64,000 bases of DNA from Isoetes taiwanensis. Lineage: Eukaryota; Streptophyta; Lycopodiopsida; Isoetales; Isoetaceae. The first letter of the stretch is position 1. Every line of letters starts with the position of its first letter. The position numbers and the translations under genes were made by a program. The notes below the pieces were generated by a model. The model searched no databases, had not been told where the DNA came from, and saw only the letters and a list, made by a program, of their open reading frames with translations. The stretch is taken from contig JAJEKV010000097.1 of the NCBI GenBank assembly GCA_021234155.1, forward strand, positions 3,164,074-3,228,073, in the 5' to 3' direction. Below, in pieces: positions 47,201 through 60,482 of this stretch.

Positions 47201-49300
47201 TATCTCCATCCTTATCGGATTATTGTGTGTAAAGAAAGAGTCCATGTTTTCTTTACAGATAACTAATTATCAGTAATATTCCACCCATAAAAAATGTTGG
47301 CCTCGGTTGTATGTCCTCAGCCAGATATTTGGCACGTAAGGCATCGGCTTGGCCTTCGACCCGCTATTTGCCTCGGCTGATAACAAAAAATGCCTCAGTT
47401 GTACGTCCTCAATCAGATATTTTGTACGTAAGACCTCAACCCAATCATCGGCCCTAGCGGGCCTTGGCCTTATGTGCCAAATATCCGCCTATAACGCACG
47501 ACCTTAGTCATGCATTTTTGTTATCACCGCCAAAGCCGATAAACTTACATAGCTCTCCTTGTTGATATGCTTCACCCACGAGTCCTCTCTTCACTTAACA
47601 ATCTATCTGCAAAACGTTGTTCTCTAGACCAAAAAACACGAGCCATAAAATCGAAAATTAAAGGAAAATAAAAAAGCATGACTTTGCCTTTTAAAAAAAC
47701 ACAAAAGTTGTAATGATAATCGCTTGTAAGGAGCATAAGCAAAGATAATGCACTTACCTTTAGCTGCTAGCTCTGCAATCATTTCCGAAGGCCTGTGATT
47801 TATTCTTTGCTTGACACAAAAGCCATTCTCCACACAACAGCTACAATAGAAGGAAACCGAAAACAACTAGTCATTGTTACGTTGATTATCACAGGTACTC
47901 ACTCCCCTAAAATACCGCACAGGCTAAACAAACTTTATCTCAAATTCCGATGCCCATCATCCTGCCTTCTTTGATGCGCAGGTATCAAACCCCCTGGACT
48001 CTCGTACACAAGTATTTATTTTCCCACGTCCATCTCACATTTTCTTAATGCCAAACTAGAGTGATGAGGCATGTTGTGGCACTTGAGTAACTTTTAAAAT
48101 TTTCAATGATTAGTTTGATTCACGAGGCAAAATTGATCGAAGCTATAAACAATGCATGGCTTAGGTATAATGGCAACATTGACTTCAAATGTGTTGAACT
48201 TGCACCACGTGGATGGAACGCAGCTAGAACCATAGGTAAGGCCCTTTTTCCACGGCAAGGTTGTCTTAAAATTTTCGAAGTTTGATTGGGCCACTAAGCA
48301 AATACGACTCAAGAGCTTTTCCACTGATAGTTTTGCGACATATCTCATTTACATACCGTACGCTTTGTTGTCCCATTTTCTTTCGAGGGAAACCCCCGCC
48401 ACATTTTGCATTTACATCAAATAGTAGCCAATCATACTCTCTTGTTGGCACGTAAGAAGGGAAGTTAAAAAAAAAAAAGATTTCCTCGAAGTTCGAAAGC
48501 ATCCCGATGCGTCCCGCTTGAAGCATGCATCAAATTCATCTTGAAATTCATGCTTGGCATCTTCGAATTCATGCTTGGCATCTTCGATTCCATCTTGCCC
48601 ATGCTTGAGCGCCTTTAGATTTTCTCAGAAGGTCGCTTTTTGGTTTAGGGTTTGTTGAAGTATGAACAGTATGAAGGGGCTGCCCTAGAATCGCCGAGAT
48701 TCGAAGCTCTTGCAGAGGAATTGCAGGTCGGATTCCCAGCTCTCGAAGCTCTTGCAGGTCGAAGTTGTAGACCCGAAGCTCATGTAGGTCGTATTTCCAG
48801 CTTTCCCATTTATCTTGCTGCAGCAAGTCTTTGCTCCAAGATCTGGAAAATGACCATGCAGCAGGTCTGTGGAAAACCAAGATTTTAAGACACATCTTAT
48901 CTTAATAGTACATGTCTTACCAAGATTTTAAGACACATCTTGTCTTAAATCTGAGTAATGGAAAATCGATCTCTTTAGGACGTGACATGGAGCTGACATG
49001 GATCCCAAAAAGGGTGTCTTATAGAAATGTGACAGCCATAAAATAAGACTGCTGTAGAAAAAGGGCCTAAATGGTTTTTTCAATTAGCGTCTTGTCAAAA
49101 ATGTTGCCGTGACAATCAGTGTTAAATGCTTAATTGCATTGTCACCACCATGCTCACGCTAAAACCAAACAGAAAATACATCATAATCATTATCTAATTA
49201 CTGTTAAGTATGTTAATATTATGTTGGTTTTCTATTTTTCATCATGCGTTCATAACTTTGTACTATGATGATCTGCATTAGATTAAAAACATATTTTATT
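47201..49300. other. Unassigned stretch with a short tandem repeat
   Basis: At about 47,305-47,440 a CTCGGTTGTA.GTCCTCA unit with GCCAGATATTT occurs twice, 92 bp apart. Near 48,550-48,790 there are short local duplications (ATTCATGCTTGGCATCTTCGA; CGAAGCTCTTGCAG). No coding sequence is supported. Confidence 0.5.
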
Positions 49301-49334
49301 GCTCAGATTTTACAAAAATCGCTGATTCAAAAGA

Positions 49335-52300
49335 TCAGAATCCAAAATCTTCATCCTCCTCGCCAAAGCCCCCAGAATCTACAACCTTTTTTAGAGATTC
49401 TGCAGTTGAATCATCAAACCCAAAAAGTTCTTGCACACGGGCCAACTTCTCATCTGATGGAGAGCTCTTATAGTACAAGCAGTAAAGATCAGTAAGTTCT
49501 CCCTGAACCGACCATGACAGCATGTCTGACCTTACCACCTTGTCGCATGCTAACATGTTATTAAGTGACGTGACCTGTCATTGTAAGATAAGAAGATGAG
49601 CATTAGAAAGTTGATCTGAATTCAAACAGCATAAGAGGAATAATAATGATCTTAAAAAAATATTAACTGAAGCCTAAGAGTAATAGTTGAACAGCATAAA
49701 GATTGTACCACTTCCCGGAAATTCTTCTGTCTGAGAAGGGATACCGCCTGAACAAGCGAGTTTTTCAAACGTTCTTTAGCAAGATCCTCAACTATCTTCC
49801 GTGCTTTATCTTTATCCAATCCAAGCTCAATCGGAACATTCACAAAAATCTCCTCTTCAACGAAGTCTCCAGTACCCGAAGAGAAAACACCATCAACTAT
49901 CTTCTTAAACATCTTCAGTCGAACTTCTTTTGTTAACATGCTATCAATGTTAACTCCAGCTTCGCAATTTTTTAACCTCCTCCACAGATAATCTCCCCTG
50001 ATTTACTGCGGTTTCTATGGCACCTGACATTCTTGTTGTGGTAATACTTCGTATCACATTTTGAGCAGCTTCTGAAGGTAATCCAAGCTGCTGTTGAAGC
50101 TCTGTTAGCTGTTCCATTTTAGCTTTTGATAGCTGCCCATCTGCTAGTATAATCTGTGCTTGTTGACGGAAAGCTTGTTCGGCTAGGCCTTTGTGGACAT
50201 CTGCTACTTCTTTTGTGGTTAAGCCAAGAAGATTACCCAGTTCCCCAAGCCTTAAAAATTCGTTATTATCTTTCTGACCACAATCTGTGATCCAAAAGGC
50301 AAGTTAGTTGCCTCTCCAGAGAGGCAATAAAGCAAATACGCCCGATAAAGGTCTTTCCTGTCTCTAAGCTCCAGATCATTCTTCAAGTTAATCAGTTTCT
50401 GTGGCGGTTTTTGTGGAGGTCCTTCAAGGTTCTTTTGTGGTCTTGTCTTCCTAAGAGTCTGGAGCATCTTAACATCATCATCATCCTCATCATCCTCAAA
50501 TGCTGGTTGAACAGATTCAACTTTCTTTCTCGAATTTTGAACTGGAGAATCTTGTTTTATATCATCAATCAGTTCAGTAACTACGAGACTGTTGAACATC
50601 ACCATCTTTTTAACTCATGAAGCAGCCTCTGTTCGACTATCAGCTGTCTTTGACCGCTTAATATATGTGAGAAACACTTTCCCGCATCTGCATAAAAATG
50701 TATTTAAAATGGACATCAGGACCAAAAAGTGGCTGTTTCCATTAACAAAGCCTCTTTAAACAGCTGCTACGGAAGTGGAAGCAGGAAAAACACAAACCGC
50801 CGCGCTTTTGCAATTTCCATTGCAGCCGCCTTGGCTAAGCCGGTCCTGTTGCTGAGCTGCTAACAGCCTTCATATCCGCATCATAACCATCAATACCAGC
50901 TGCAATGGCATCATCGACCGCCTACATAACCAGTAATACAATACCAATATATGAAGTTAAATCATGGATTAAACTGTAAACAAGCACTTGATAACCAAAA
51001 GTAGTACTACTACTTTACTACAACACAATGTAAATGGACCCACATATGTCCAGTTAATTCACTTGAAGATGTGTGTCTGATGCTGGGCATTATCAAACTT
51101 GGAGCCTCTATCATGCTAAGGGAAATGTTGAGAATGGAGTTTAATTCACATGCATGTAGAATTTAGAGTTTGACCATTGCTATGGGACCATCCATCATCT
51201 ATTAGAAGTTCAATGGATGAGGATAGTTTTCTTGCAGATCAGTAAAATAATGTCACTCACTTTTGCAAATAAACGACCACAGATGTCAGCATGAGCTCCA
51301 TCCACAGTCTCCTGTGGGATACACAACAACACTCGGAGACGCAACAAGGCTGATACATCCTCATCGCTCAGGCTCCCATCTGCTACACATTGTTCCAGCT
51401 TCTGCCTGTATATTTCTGATGGAATCATATGCTAACTGCAATTTAGACATTGGCGCAAGGAAACCAGTTGTAACAATGAAATCAGTCAGCAAGTACCTTC
51501 ATGAACTTTGCTGGCCTTTTCAGGATCAAAATGAAGGCTGTCGCAAAGATTTTGCAAGTATATTGCTTTACTAGGTGCAGCATCAAGATCACGGCTAGAA
51601 ACGGCCTGAGAAAGCCTACGACGATAGACCTTAGTTGTGACATCTACCATGATTTCCTCTGCTTCCCGATTACCTAATCCAAAAATATTCTTGAGATGCC
51701 CTAATGACTTTATCTGGAAATATCACAACATCAAAATTCCTCTAATTCAGTTTTCTCCCTTGTGACTTCCTGCCAGATCAGAAAAGAAAGCATGCTAATA
51801 ACAGTAATTAAACCTTGTCTTCTGGCAATATGCCTTCCACAAAAGACTCATTTAAGTATGTTCGATATAACTGCTTCAAATCTTCCATTTGCCTATCAGA
51901 AGAATATTGACCACCTGACAAGAAATATAGAAGTATTTAGAAACCTTTCTTAGGTCCTCTTGTCTAACATGCAAAGCCTTATCTTACCCATAATCGAGAC
52001 TGGCCCTAAACCAGGAAGCTCTGGGCACTTTTCCCCCAAAGCAGTAAGAGATGCATTATAAGTCAGCATGTTATCCATCTCTCTCACGACCTGTTTGTAA
52101 TCTCTGCAAATGGAAGATATATTAGTAAAACCAAGTGCTTCTAACCTAAACTATCAACTTTTGACAGTAAAACCATTCCGCACTCTAGCTGCCAGAACAG
52201 GACATGAGATTCATGGAGCAGTTATTTTATTAGACTATCCATATGGTGCATGGGTATCAGAAAACTCATTATAGGCAGCTCAATTTTGAAGAGTGCAAAT

Positions 52301-55300
52301 CAATATTGCATATGAAGATCTAGACACTATTTCAAGGTATAGCTGCCAACATCCTAACAAGGCAAGGACTAGTTGTACAAATTCATGAAATATGACAAAA
52401 GGAAAGCATGCCACATCACAAATAAAAGAAGTGGATGTACTTCAATCGTGGTAATTAGATTTTTGATAATTCCAAAGCCCGTGATATGAACATCTCTAGC
52501 TGTTTTTGTGTGTGCGATTTAACAATGTCACCGCAATCTACAGAACATGCAATGGAAGGTTATCAATTTCAAACAAATAATAAAGGTTTCAAATGCATGA
52601 ATATTGTTCACATAGTATTAAATCGAAAGGTTTTAGATCAGAATACATCTAAAACCTACATATAAACTTAAAGCTATCGTGGTCATGATGAGGTAAACCA
52701 TAACCTCTCAAAGGCATCCAACATCTAAATCATCTGAGGAAGTATTTCTCTTCAAAATGTCAAGCAAATACAACAATCGAGATACATACAATGCACCAGC
52801 AACCATTCGATCATAAGGAAAATGAGTTTTCAGAAAGAGGCAGTCTCATGTCTCATTTACAACTTGAGGCACCACCTGCACATGCATTTTCAGTAGAGAC
52901 AACGGAAATACCAATATAGTGCCAGCTATACAATACAGTCTTTGGATAGTAGGGATAGCAAAGCATTTCATTGAAACCCAAATAATTTATAAGGCCCTAA
53001 GAAATGCTATGCCAAAATTACTGAGAAGAGAAAGGTTGGAATTAAGTACTTTAACATATATAACTACAGGTAAACAGAATGCAACAAACCAATTGGTACC
53101 TCATCAGGAAGCTTGACTCTTAATTGAAGCTTGCGCAGATCAGTTACTTGTTCCAAATTTATATCTGAGTGACCACACATGCATAATTAGTTCCTGCTCA
53201 ATTTCTTATTGACAAATTCTCATTCGCTGGTTCCCCCCAGGTGTACTATGGCTTTTGCAAAGTCTTTGATACATGTTATGCCAAGATGCTTGCACTAATT
53301 GGTTTCTTGGAATGCCAAGGTCACCGTAAGACAGCCACTGAAGGAATCTCCAATTAACTCTTACGCCCTGCCACGACTACACAAAGGGGGGCCCATTGCC
53401 TCATCTTCCAAGCATAAGCGAAGTATGTATATTTTACTTTCTAAGAACTAAGCATTCACAATGTCCAACAGCATCAAACCATAGACAAGAGCCAGTTAAT
53501 GATTGACCATATCAAACCAGTTTGGATTCTTAGTACCAGTTCTCGATTTGAAGTAAGCAATATATATACTGACCAGCACCAATGATTCTTAGTCGAGATT
53601 GGAAGAGTCGTTTAGCATTGTCATTGATTGCAATCTCCACCTTCACAGATAACAAATGCAGTATGGTGAGTAAAACTTGCAGATATATTATTCAGTTTGA
53701 ATTATCCATTCAGAAGCAGCTTACGGGCGCTGGTGATTTTGAAGAAGATGGAGAGGGTTTTTTTTTATTTTTTTTTTTTTTGGGAAGGGGGATCTTTAAA
53801 GAAAAGGGTGACAAGGCTGCAAATCAATCATGCTTATCCATGGAAGGATTCATAACAGCAACATTCCACCATCATACTTGGCTATAAACTAGCAGACGTG
53901 TAAATGCACAAATCTGCAATACAATTTGCATTTGTGCTGTTTTTACAGACTGTAAATAAACTTTTAACATCCATTATTTCACAGTTACTATTTACTACTT
54001 ATTCTAACACACAAACTTAGGTAGATTAACATAAGAAGTATGTATTTGAAATTATCTGATGATATTCAGCCTTTTCCCATTTTGTATATCATTGAAGCCC
54101 TGCCTTCTGTCCAGAGGAGAAGCCAGAAACAGCAGAGTGATGTCCAATAATGAGGTCATAAAGAAGCTAGAACATCAGAGGTTGGAAACAGCAGAAAGGA
54201 GGCCGCAACAGGTTAATGTTCGAAAATAGTCAAAATCAGAGTACAATGGTGTTGCAGACGTGAACATTTGCTCTTTAGATGCAAATGCTTTGAGAAGGAC
54301 AACTCCCCCGACTTGTCTGTCCATGCCACAGTGACCGCAACGACTCCCAACCACAAAATGTCTAACCACTATGCCTTTGCTGCATGGCAGCATCATCTGC
54401 CCGTAATTGTACAACAACATACTCTTCCATCTTTAACATTTGTAGCCTGTTTTAAAGATTAGAGTTTCACATACAAATGGAGAGAACATACTTGTGAATC
54501 TGTTACTTTGAAAACTCGCTTCCATGGAAGAAGAAACTTAGAAGCTTCCCCAAACACGAGGGACGAAACATAGACCAATTTTTGGAAAGTCTGCATAAGA
54601 AACCACTTCTTTCTCTATTATTGTGAACCAAGACAAAAATGATAATGTTCCATTTTCTGATTAACTATAGAGAGTACCACAGGGCATAAATCATACCCTT
54701 CGTTCCTCTATTGCAGCATCATGGTCTCCTGTTTCCAAACGTTGTCTGAATAAACGCCTGCCAACCTGTAAAAAAACAAACACTGAACCTTTACTTCCAA
54801 AGACGCTAATAAAAATGACAATTCTAATGCGCCTACCTCAATGTGTACTGCTGCTGCTTCGGGATCATCCAAACCAAGGTTGTCCTTGAATGCAATTATT
54901 TTTTCAGCTTCATCGCCTTTAAGATCTTCATTGCCCACAGGTATTGTACTTGTTACAAATCTGCAATTGTAAGAAAAAGTTACATAAACACCAACAAAAG
55001 AATGCAACATTATTTATGGTTCAACAGATTTTCTAGATGCACTCATGTATAAAAGAATGGAACTTAGACTATAGACAAGTCTACTTTGTAGAAGGAAGTC
55101 CCAGAAAGAGTAAGCCACATTTCCAACTCAATTCTAATTTAAAACAACAGCATTTGCAACTGCTACATTCAAAACTGAATTATGCCACAACCTGTCGTAC
55201 AGATCCTGAAGTTCTTCAATAAAATGTGAGTTTCTTTTGTCCACTCCAAATCTGCAACAATGCCAATGGAACAGAAGACATTTTATCAGTTTGTTAAAAA

Positions 55301-55858
55301 GATGAGATTCAGCATTCGAAACAATATTATGTGGATTGAACTTAAGAAGATAGTGCTCACTTGTTTAGAATTTCCTCCACTTCCTCCCTTTTTAAGGATG
55401 TCGGATTTGGATGCTTCACCATGGCATTGTGCAGCTTAATGGCCGCAACTTTTGGTGCCATGGAATTCACAGCATATGCTGTAGCTCCTCCAACGGCCCC
55501 CAATGCAAGAGCACCTGCAACTGCTGCTTGTGTGGTTCCTTTGGTCTGACTGCCAAGAGCAAATCCAGCTGCTAATGCTCCAGTAACTATGGCAGCACAA
55601 GCAGCATATCTGGCAGGTGCAGACAAGTCCTCTAACAGCTTTTGTGGACCTGTTAGCTGCTTTTCATTCCCAAATATCCTGCTTTGCAAAGGCAGCTCAG
55701 ATGAGGCCACACATCTTACCAAATGTGATCTTACATATTCATAATCCCTTCTTTTCCGAAATCCTTGGTTAGAGCTACTGGGAAGAAATAATTGACCAAT
55801 GCGATTTATTGACCCAGGCAAAGATAAGGGGGCTCGGACATCTTTCCAGTGATGCAGG
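49335..55858 (-). CDS. TIC110: TIC110, chloroplast inner-envelope import protein
   Basis: TIC110 is the large inner-envelope protein of the TIC translocon; its stromal domain docks incoming preproteins and recruits chaperones. Exons recognised (5' to 3'): 55,858-55,361; 55,251-55,192; 54,960-54,837; 54,765-54,697; 54,590-54,492; 53,640-53,574; 53,164-53,100; 52,537-52,441; 52,105-51,988; 51,914-51,814; 51,713-51,497; 51,415-51,261; 50,921-50,798; 50,687-49,709; 49,574-49,335. The first exon carries a Ser/Arg-rich transit region and two hydrophobic segments (YAACAAIVTGALAAGFALG and an Ala/Gly-rich stretch). Family blocks include LKGDEAEKII, GRRLFRQRLETGD, FGLGNREAEEIM, VYRRRLSQAV, EIYRQKLEQCV, LLRLRVLLCIPQ, DLYRAYLLYCLSG and GLAEQAFRQQAQ. 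Small indels break exons 1, 8, 13 and 14 (see findings). The ATG near 55,840 is joined to the frame only if one C of a C5 run is ignored. Confidence 0.93.
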
Positions 55859-56529
55859 AGAAGGCATCATTGCCATAATTATTCTCTACGCAAACATTAA
55901 AATGCGAAGTTCCACAATTTGTGGCAACTTCAGGAAAGAAGAGAAGATCCAGAGCCTCACAGGCCGAAAAGCCAATGTGGACTAACCTGGAGAAGGCGGA
56001 ATATGGTTCCCCGCAGAAAGAGAAACCTTACCCAAAACCCCCTGCATCTGCATGGGGCCCTTTCCGACTCAATTCGATCCGGACCGAAGATTTGCTGCCA
56101 TTCATTTTTCCTTTTCTTTTTTTCAGAATTCCGCGCTTTATTTTCTTTTTTTTAATCCCGAAATATCTTTAATTCTTGGTCAAGAAAATCACTATGCCGA
56201 GTGCATCCTACCAATAATTTCTGACAGAGAAAAAAAATTCCAGGAAGTTTTCCGGTCAAAATTTGCGAGTTTCTTTACATTTTTCTGGATGAAATCTAAA
56301 TTTTCATAGGTCCCTTCCGCCTAGCATAAATTATGGTTTTTAGTGTGTATTATGGTTTTTAGGCCGTCCAATGACGACATCTTCCACAGAATATGCCGCC
56401 TACAGAAATCCAGGCCGCAGGTGCACAGTCAGCCAGGGGTCAAATTGACCCCATAAAATAGGGGCACAAAAATGCCCACAAACCATTGTCTAGAATCATA
56501 AACGTGAGCATGAAGCATCAAATGCTTAT
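55859..56529. other. TIC110 upstream region
   Basis: This should hold the TIC110 5' UTR and promoter on the minus strand. A purine-rich stretch (55,925-56,030) and a T/C-rich stretch (56,095-56,160 on the plus strand) are present. I cannot place a TATA box with confidence. Confidence 0.4.
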
Positions 56530-56695
56530 AACAGAAACATTTGTTACAGCACAAAACCGCCATTCATTCATCAAGAACAAGAACATTTGTCACAGTAAAC
56601 AACCGGCCTTTGTTAGCACAAAACCGCCATTAATTCATCATAACAAGAGCATTTGTGACAGTAAACAACCGCCCTTTGTCCATCACAACCGCATA
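56530..56695. repeat. Minisatellite, unit about 40 bp
   Basis: Four to five diverged units of ACATTTGT.ACAG.A.A.AACCGCC followed by TTCATCA..AACAAG-like text. The open frames across it are repeat artefacts. Confidence 0.7.
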
Positions 56696-59214
56696 TGCAC
56701 ATCCATACCAAGGGGTCTGTTATAAACAGCATCCCAACAAAGCTGACCATTAACAACAAGTGAACATCTGTACATCTACTCCACCAACAAGAGAACACCC
56801 CGTATAAACTCCAAAGAACAACAAAACATACACTAGCACCAACAAAACACAAAACACAAAGACTAGCAAGCTTCAATTCCGCTAGCTTCCCATATCGCCC
56901 CGCCTTTATCACATTATCCAAAGGCCCGATCTCCCCAGGATAAGAGCTCGCAAGACTCCATATGCGAAGCAGAGTATGGAGTTCAGAGGTCGCAAACTCC
57001 TAACCGCTCCCATGCAACACTATTCATAGCTCCATCAATGGCCATGTAAAACTCGCCAAGCAACCGATGCCTAAGGATCCGTGATTGAGGTCGCCATACG
57101 TGATTTCAAATCCAACTTGAACCAACCGTTAATAAATTCTTCAAAGACAAAATGTTTCTTCCACTCGCGGATAAACTCTTATCGTGATGAGAAGCATCCA
57201 CACTAGAACTAATGACCGACGGATCTATATGCACCACAAAGATCAACGCCACCATCCCAAGCACCGCCATCAACCTCCATCTCTAACCCGCAAAACAAAA
57301 CAAAGCCGTGAAAGACAACTATACAATTCAAAGCAGCCTACTGTGCCTAGCCAACGCCCATGGTATGGTCGCCTCGGTAAACCGGAATAAAAATCAAGAC
57401 CTCAGCCTATGCCACCTGACTAAAATGTGGGATCACAAAGGTCAACAAAGTTTTCATCGGCCTCATCGCCAGGGGATGGAATCATCCCAATATCTACGCC
57501 TTCCGTGGCCATTCCTTACAATTGACACATACCCACCGGGGCAGTCCATATAAAATTGTCCAATATCCAAGGCATACAACCACCGTGATTTAGGAGAATT
57601 CTCCAGCAAAGACGGATTCTATGCTCATTCACATGGGTCAGGTTAGAAGGTATTAACCAGCCACCGGACAAGGTGAACTTCCCGCCATGATCATCCGGCC
57701 AAGGTGAAAGTAAGGCTTGAGTAGCACGACGACCATCATGATATGCAACAAAAGTGCAGCCCTGCTCAGATGTTTCGATTGTCAAGAACACGAGCCCTTT
57801 CGGTTCCAGCACCCCAAATAATAAAGATCCTTCCCCTTCTCAGATCATTGACTCACCACATTGTGGTGATGACACGTAATGTACCTTGCCAATGTCCTTC
57901 ATACAATAGCCCACCATGCCTTCAAAGCAAATGGAGTTTCTCGGGATCCACCTTCTTTATAAGGGATATGCCACCTACGCATGTGGTAGCCGAAAACCCC
58001 TAGTATAATGGTTTTCGAGTAGGCAAATTTGACCCTTTCCTCCTATGGTTTTATTAAACTAGAAGAACATCCCAAAACCCCTATGACCCCTAGTATACAT
58101 ACCGGTAAAGGGTAAAAAATCGCCTCCCATTGATGCACATGGTTTTGACAGTTTCCACAAGGTGACGCCTTGTGGAGTTTGGTGTTCTTCAATGCCTTGC
58201 ACACCAAAAATCACCCCCGAGGCTTGACTACCAATTGAAGGCTCTCTTTAATGGCCTCGCTCATGGCTTTGGGAGAATTAAACCTACCTCTCAACACACC
58301 TAACGCAAGTGATCTGATCTCGTTGATGATCCCTCTAGAGCAAAATGTACCGCTATGCAATTTCTATCGTGAAAAGAAGACAAAGCCTCATAGAAGTCGA
58401 GGGGAACACCCCCGCTCGACAATCCTAATGTAACAGACACATCAAGAGCACCCCAACAGAAAGACGAATTGACATGGTATGCCGTCATTGGTCTCAGCCT
58501 GCACTGCAGCTTCCCTGACATGGCACTACCATTCAAGGAACTAGCAGGCCCTACAGAATTGGGGCATGGAATTCTCTCGGACTATTAGGGGCTGATGCCA
58601 CCGCCTCGCCAAGACTCGACCTTCCTAGCCGCCTTCTCAATGACATAATCACGTAAATGTAACAACAAACCGATATGAAGCCGCTTCACCCGATGAGCCT
58701 CCAGCGCTAAGCCGACCCAACCCAAAATTGCTCCAACGACCTCCGGACACGCCCTCCTCAACTCACACTGCAAGTCTTGAATTGGTAAGCAAATGCCCAG
58801 TAACGCCTCGGCCCAACAAGACGCCACCTCCTATCTTATTCAAATTCGACCATCACCAACAACTAATACGCCTTTCCCCAAACTCATGCCAAAGATTTCT
58901 ACTTTTTACCTACTAATACACTAAAAAACAACTAACAATCTTATGTTATAAACATACTAAGTTGATCAGTACACATTATACAGAAATATACTTTGTTGGG
59001 GTCTTAGAGTTTGTCCATAATCGATCACTTACATCATCTCAAGTGATGATGAACAACTAACGATGAAGCTATATATTACGCTATATCATCTACTTACTTA
59101 AAATATTATTATGCATTATATATTTTGCATTATACCAATAATACATAATATATTTTTCAAAATTATAAAAAATCTTATGACAAAGCAAAGGGCATAGATT
59201 TTTGTGAGGGTTTC
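56696..59214. other. Unassigned stretch, possibly degraded transposon
   Basis: Moderately GC-richer than its flanks. Minus-strand frames at 57,812-57,516 and 58,827-58,585 are the most protein-like (for example RATQALLSPWPDDHGGKF), but I recognise no family. A degraded element is likely. Confidence 0.35.
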
Positions 59215-59430
59215 GAAGGAGATAGCAGGAGCAATTTCAAGCGCTTTGCCGGTCGAACGTTGGAGCATCATATCTCTGGACTGATATTTTTCGTGTGATT
59301 TTTATTTCTGGAAAAGCTTTTGAATGAGCTCGATTGGGTCCATGAGGCCGAATTTGTCCATGTGGGATGATGGGTCAAAATTGGATCAGATTTATGTATC
59401 TTTTGTATGGTTTGATTCCCCCGGAGCTAG
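59215..59430 (+). repeat. LTR/UTR-like retrotransposon fragment
   Basis: The text GCAGGAGCAATTTCAAG, GGAGCATCATATCTC, a G.AAAGCTTTTGAA word and GAGGCCGAATTTGTC resembles the start of many plant Ty3 LTRs and leaders. It has a diverged relative at 41,740-41,960 in this window. Confidence 0.45.
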
Positions 59431-59829
59431 ATATTAAAAGAGGGATATTTTTTGGAAGAATAATGTTTATAAGATACCAAAGCACCATTCTTGAAGTTAA
59501 GCCTCGAGGGCGGTTAAGTCTTACACCGTGGGGTTGCTTTGAATTACCCGAAAGGACGCTCTTGGTTTGTATTGGAAGGCTTTTGATTAAGTTACTTGAT
59601 ATTGACCGTGGATTGATTGAGGAATCAATGATGCATAAGAAAAAATGAATCGTGTTGATGTTAGTAAACAAAATAGATGCATCTTGCACATCTAATTAAT
59701 AAAGATAAATTAAAGTCAAGGAAGTCATATGACATACCATATGGGATGTTATTTTTTATAGAGAGAAAGGTTTCGAGAAGCTTATGGGTTAAGAAATGTG
59801 GTTATGGCATGAGTCATTGTCGCTCCTAG

Positions 59830-60482
59830 ATCGCGTAGCGTGATGGAAATGGATATGGGATAAACTACTCCATCCCAAAGTATCCGCTTTATGGTGCCGC
59901 CATTCATCGCCGTCATGGCAAGTAATATTCTCGTGCATTTTCGCCCGAGGTATCCGACTTTGTTCCTTGTGTGCACAGAGGGACTTTGACAATTGAGTAT
60001 TGCTTCTTCCCGTGGTAGACATGTCGACATGCTTGGTTGTGGCTTCAAGGCTTCAATTGTTGCAATTTGAATAGCCAGCAGGTGTTATTAGCAGTCTATC
60101 CAAGTAGTTGGGATAATTTGGCAAAAAAAGGGCTTCATTTAAATTCTACATGGATCATTTGGTCCATTTGGAAAAAAAGGAATCTTCTCATAAAAAAGGT
60201 CTTGTTTGTTCAGATGCACAGATCCTTCTTGATACCCAACAACGAATTGTCAAGGCATTCAGGTGCTCATCAATTGCTAATGAGGTGAAGAGCCATATTT
60301 GGGAGCACTATCTTCTTTCCGTGATTCACACTTACCGATGAGATTTTGTTGCTCTTCATATTGTTTAGATATTGTATTTGAGTGGGTGGTTTTGCTCGTG
60401 GACATTCTCCCACCGAAGCTTTTAGTCCCCATTGTACTTTGTATCTTTCTCTGATAATAAAGGCTCAAGTCCTTCAAAAAAA
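59830..60482 (+). mobile_element. LINE 3' end (RT zinc-binding region remnant, UTR and A tail)
   Basis: Plus-strand fragments WKWIWDKLLHPKVSAL (about 59,845) and TWIIWSIWKKRN (about 60,145) match the zf-RVT region that ends plant L1 ORF2. About 250 bp of UTR follow, with an AATAAAGG polyadenylation-like signal at about 60,458 and an A run at 60,476-60,482. The upstream part is absent, as in 5'-truncated LINE insertions. Confidence 0.65.
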
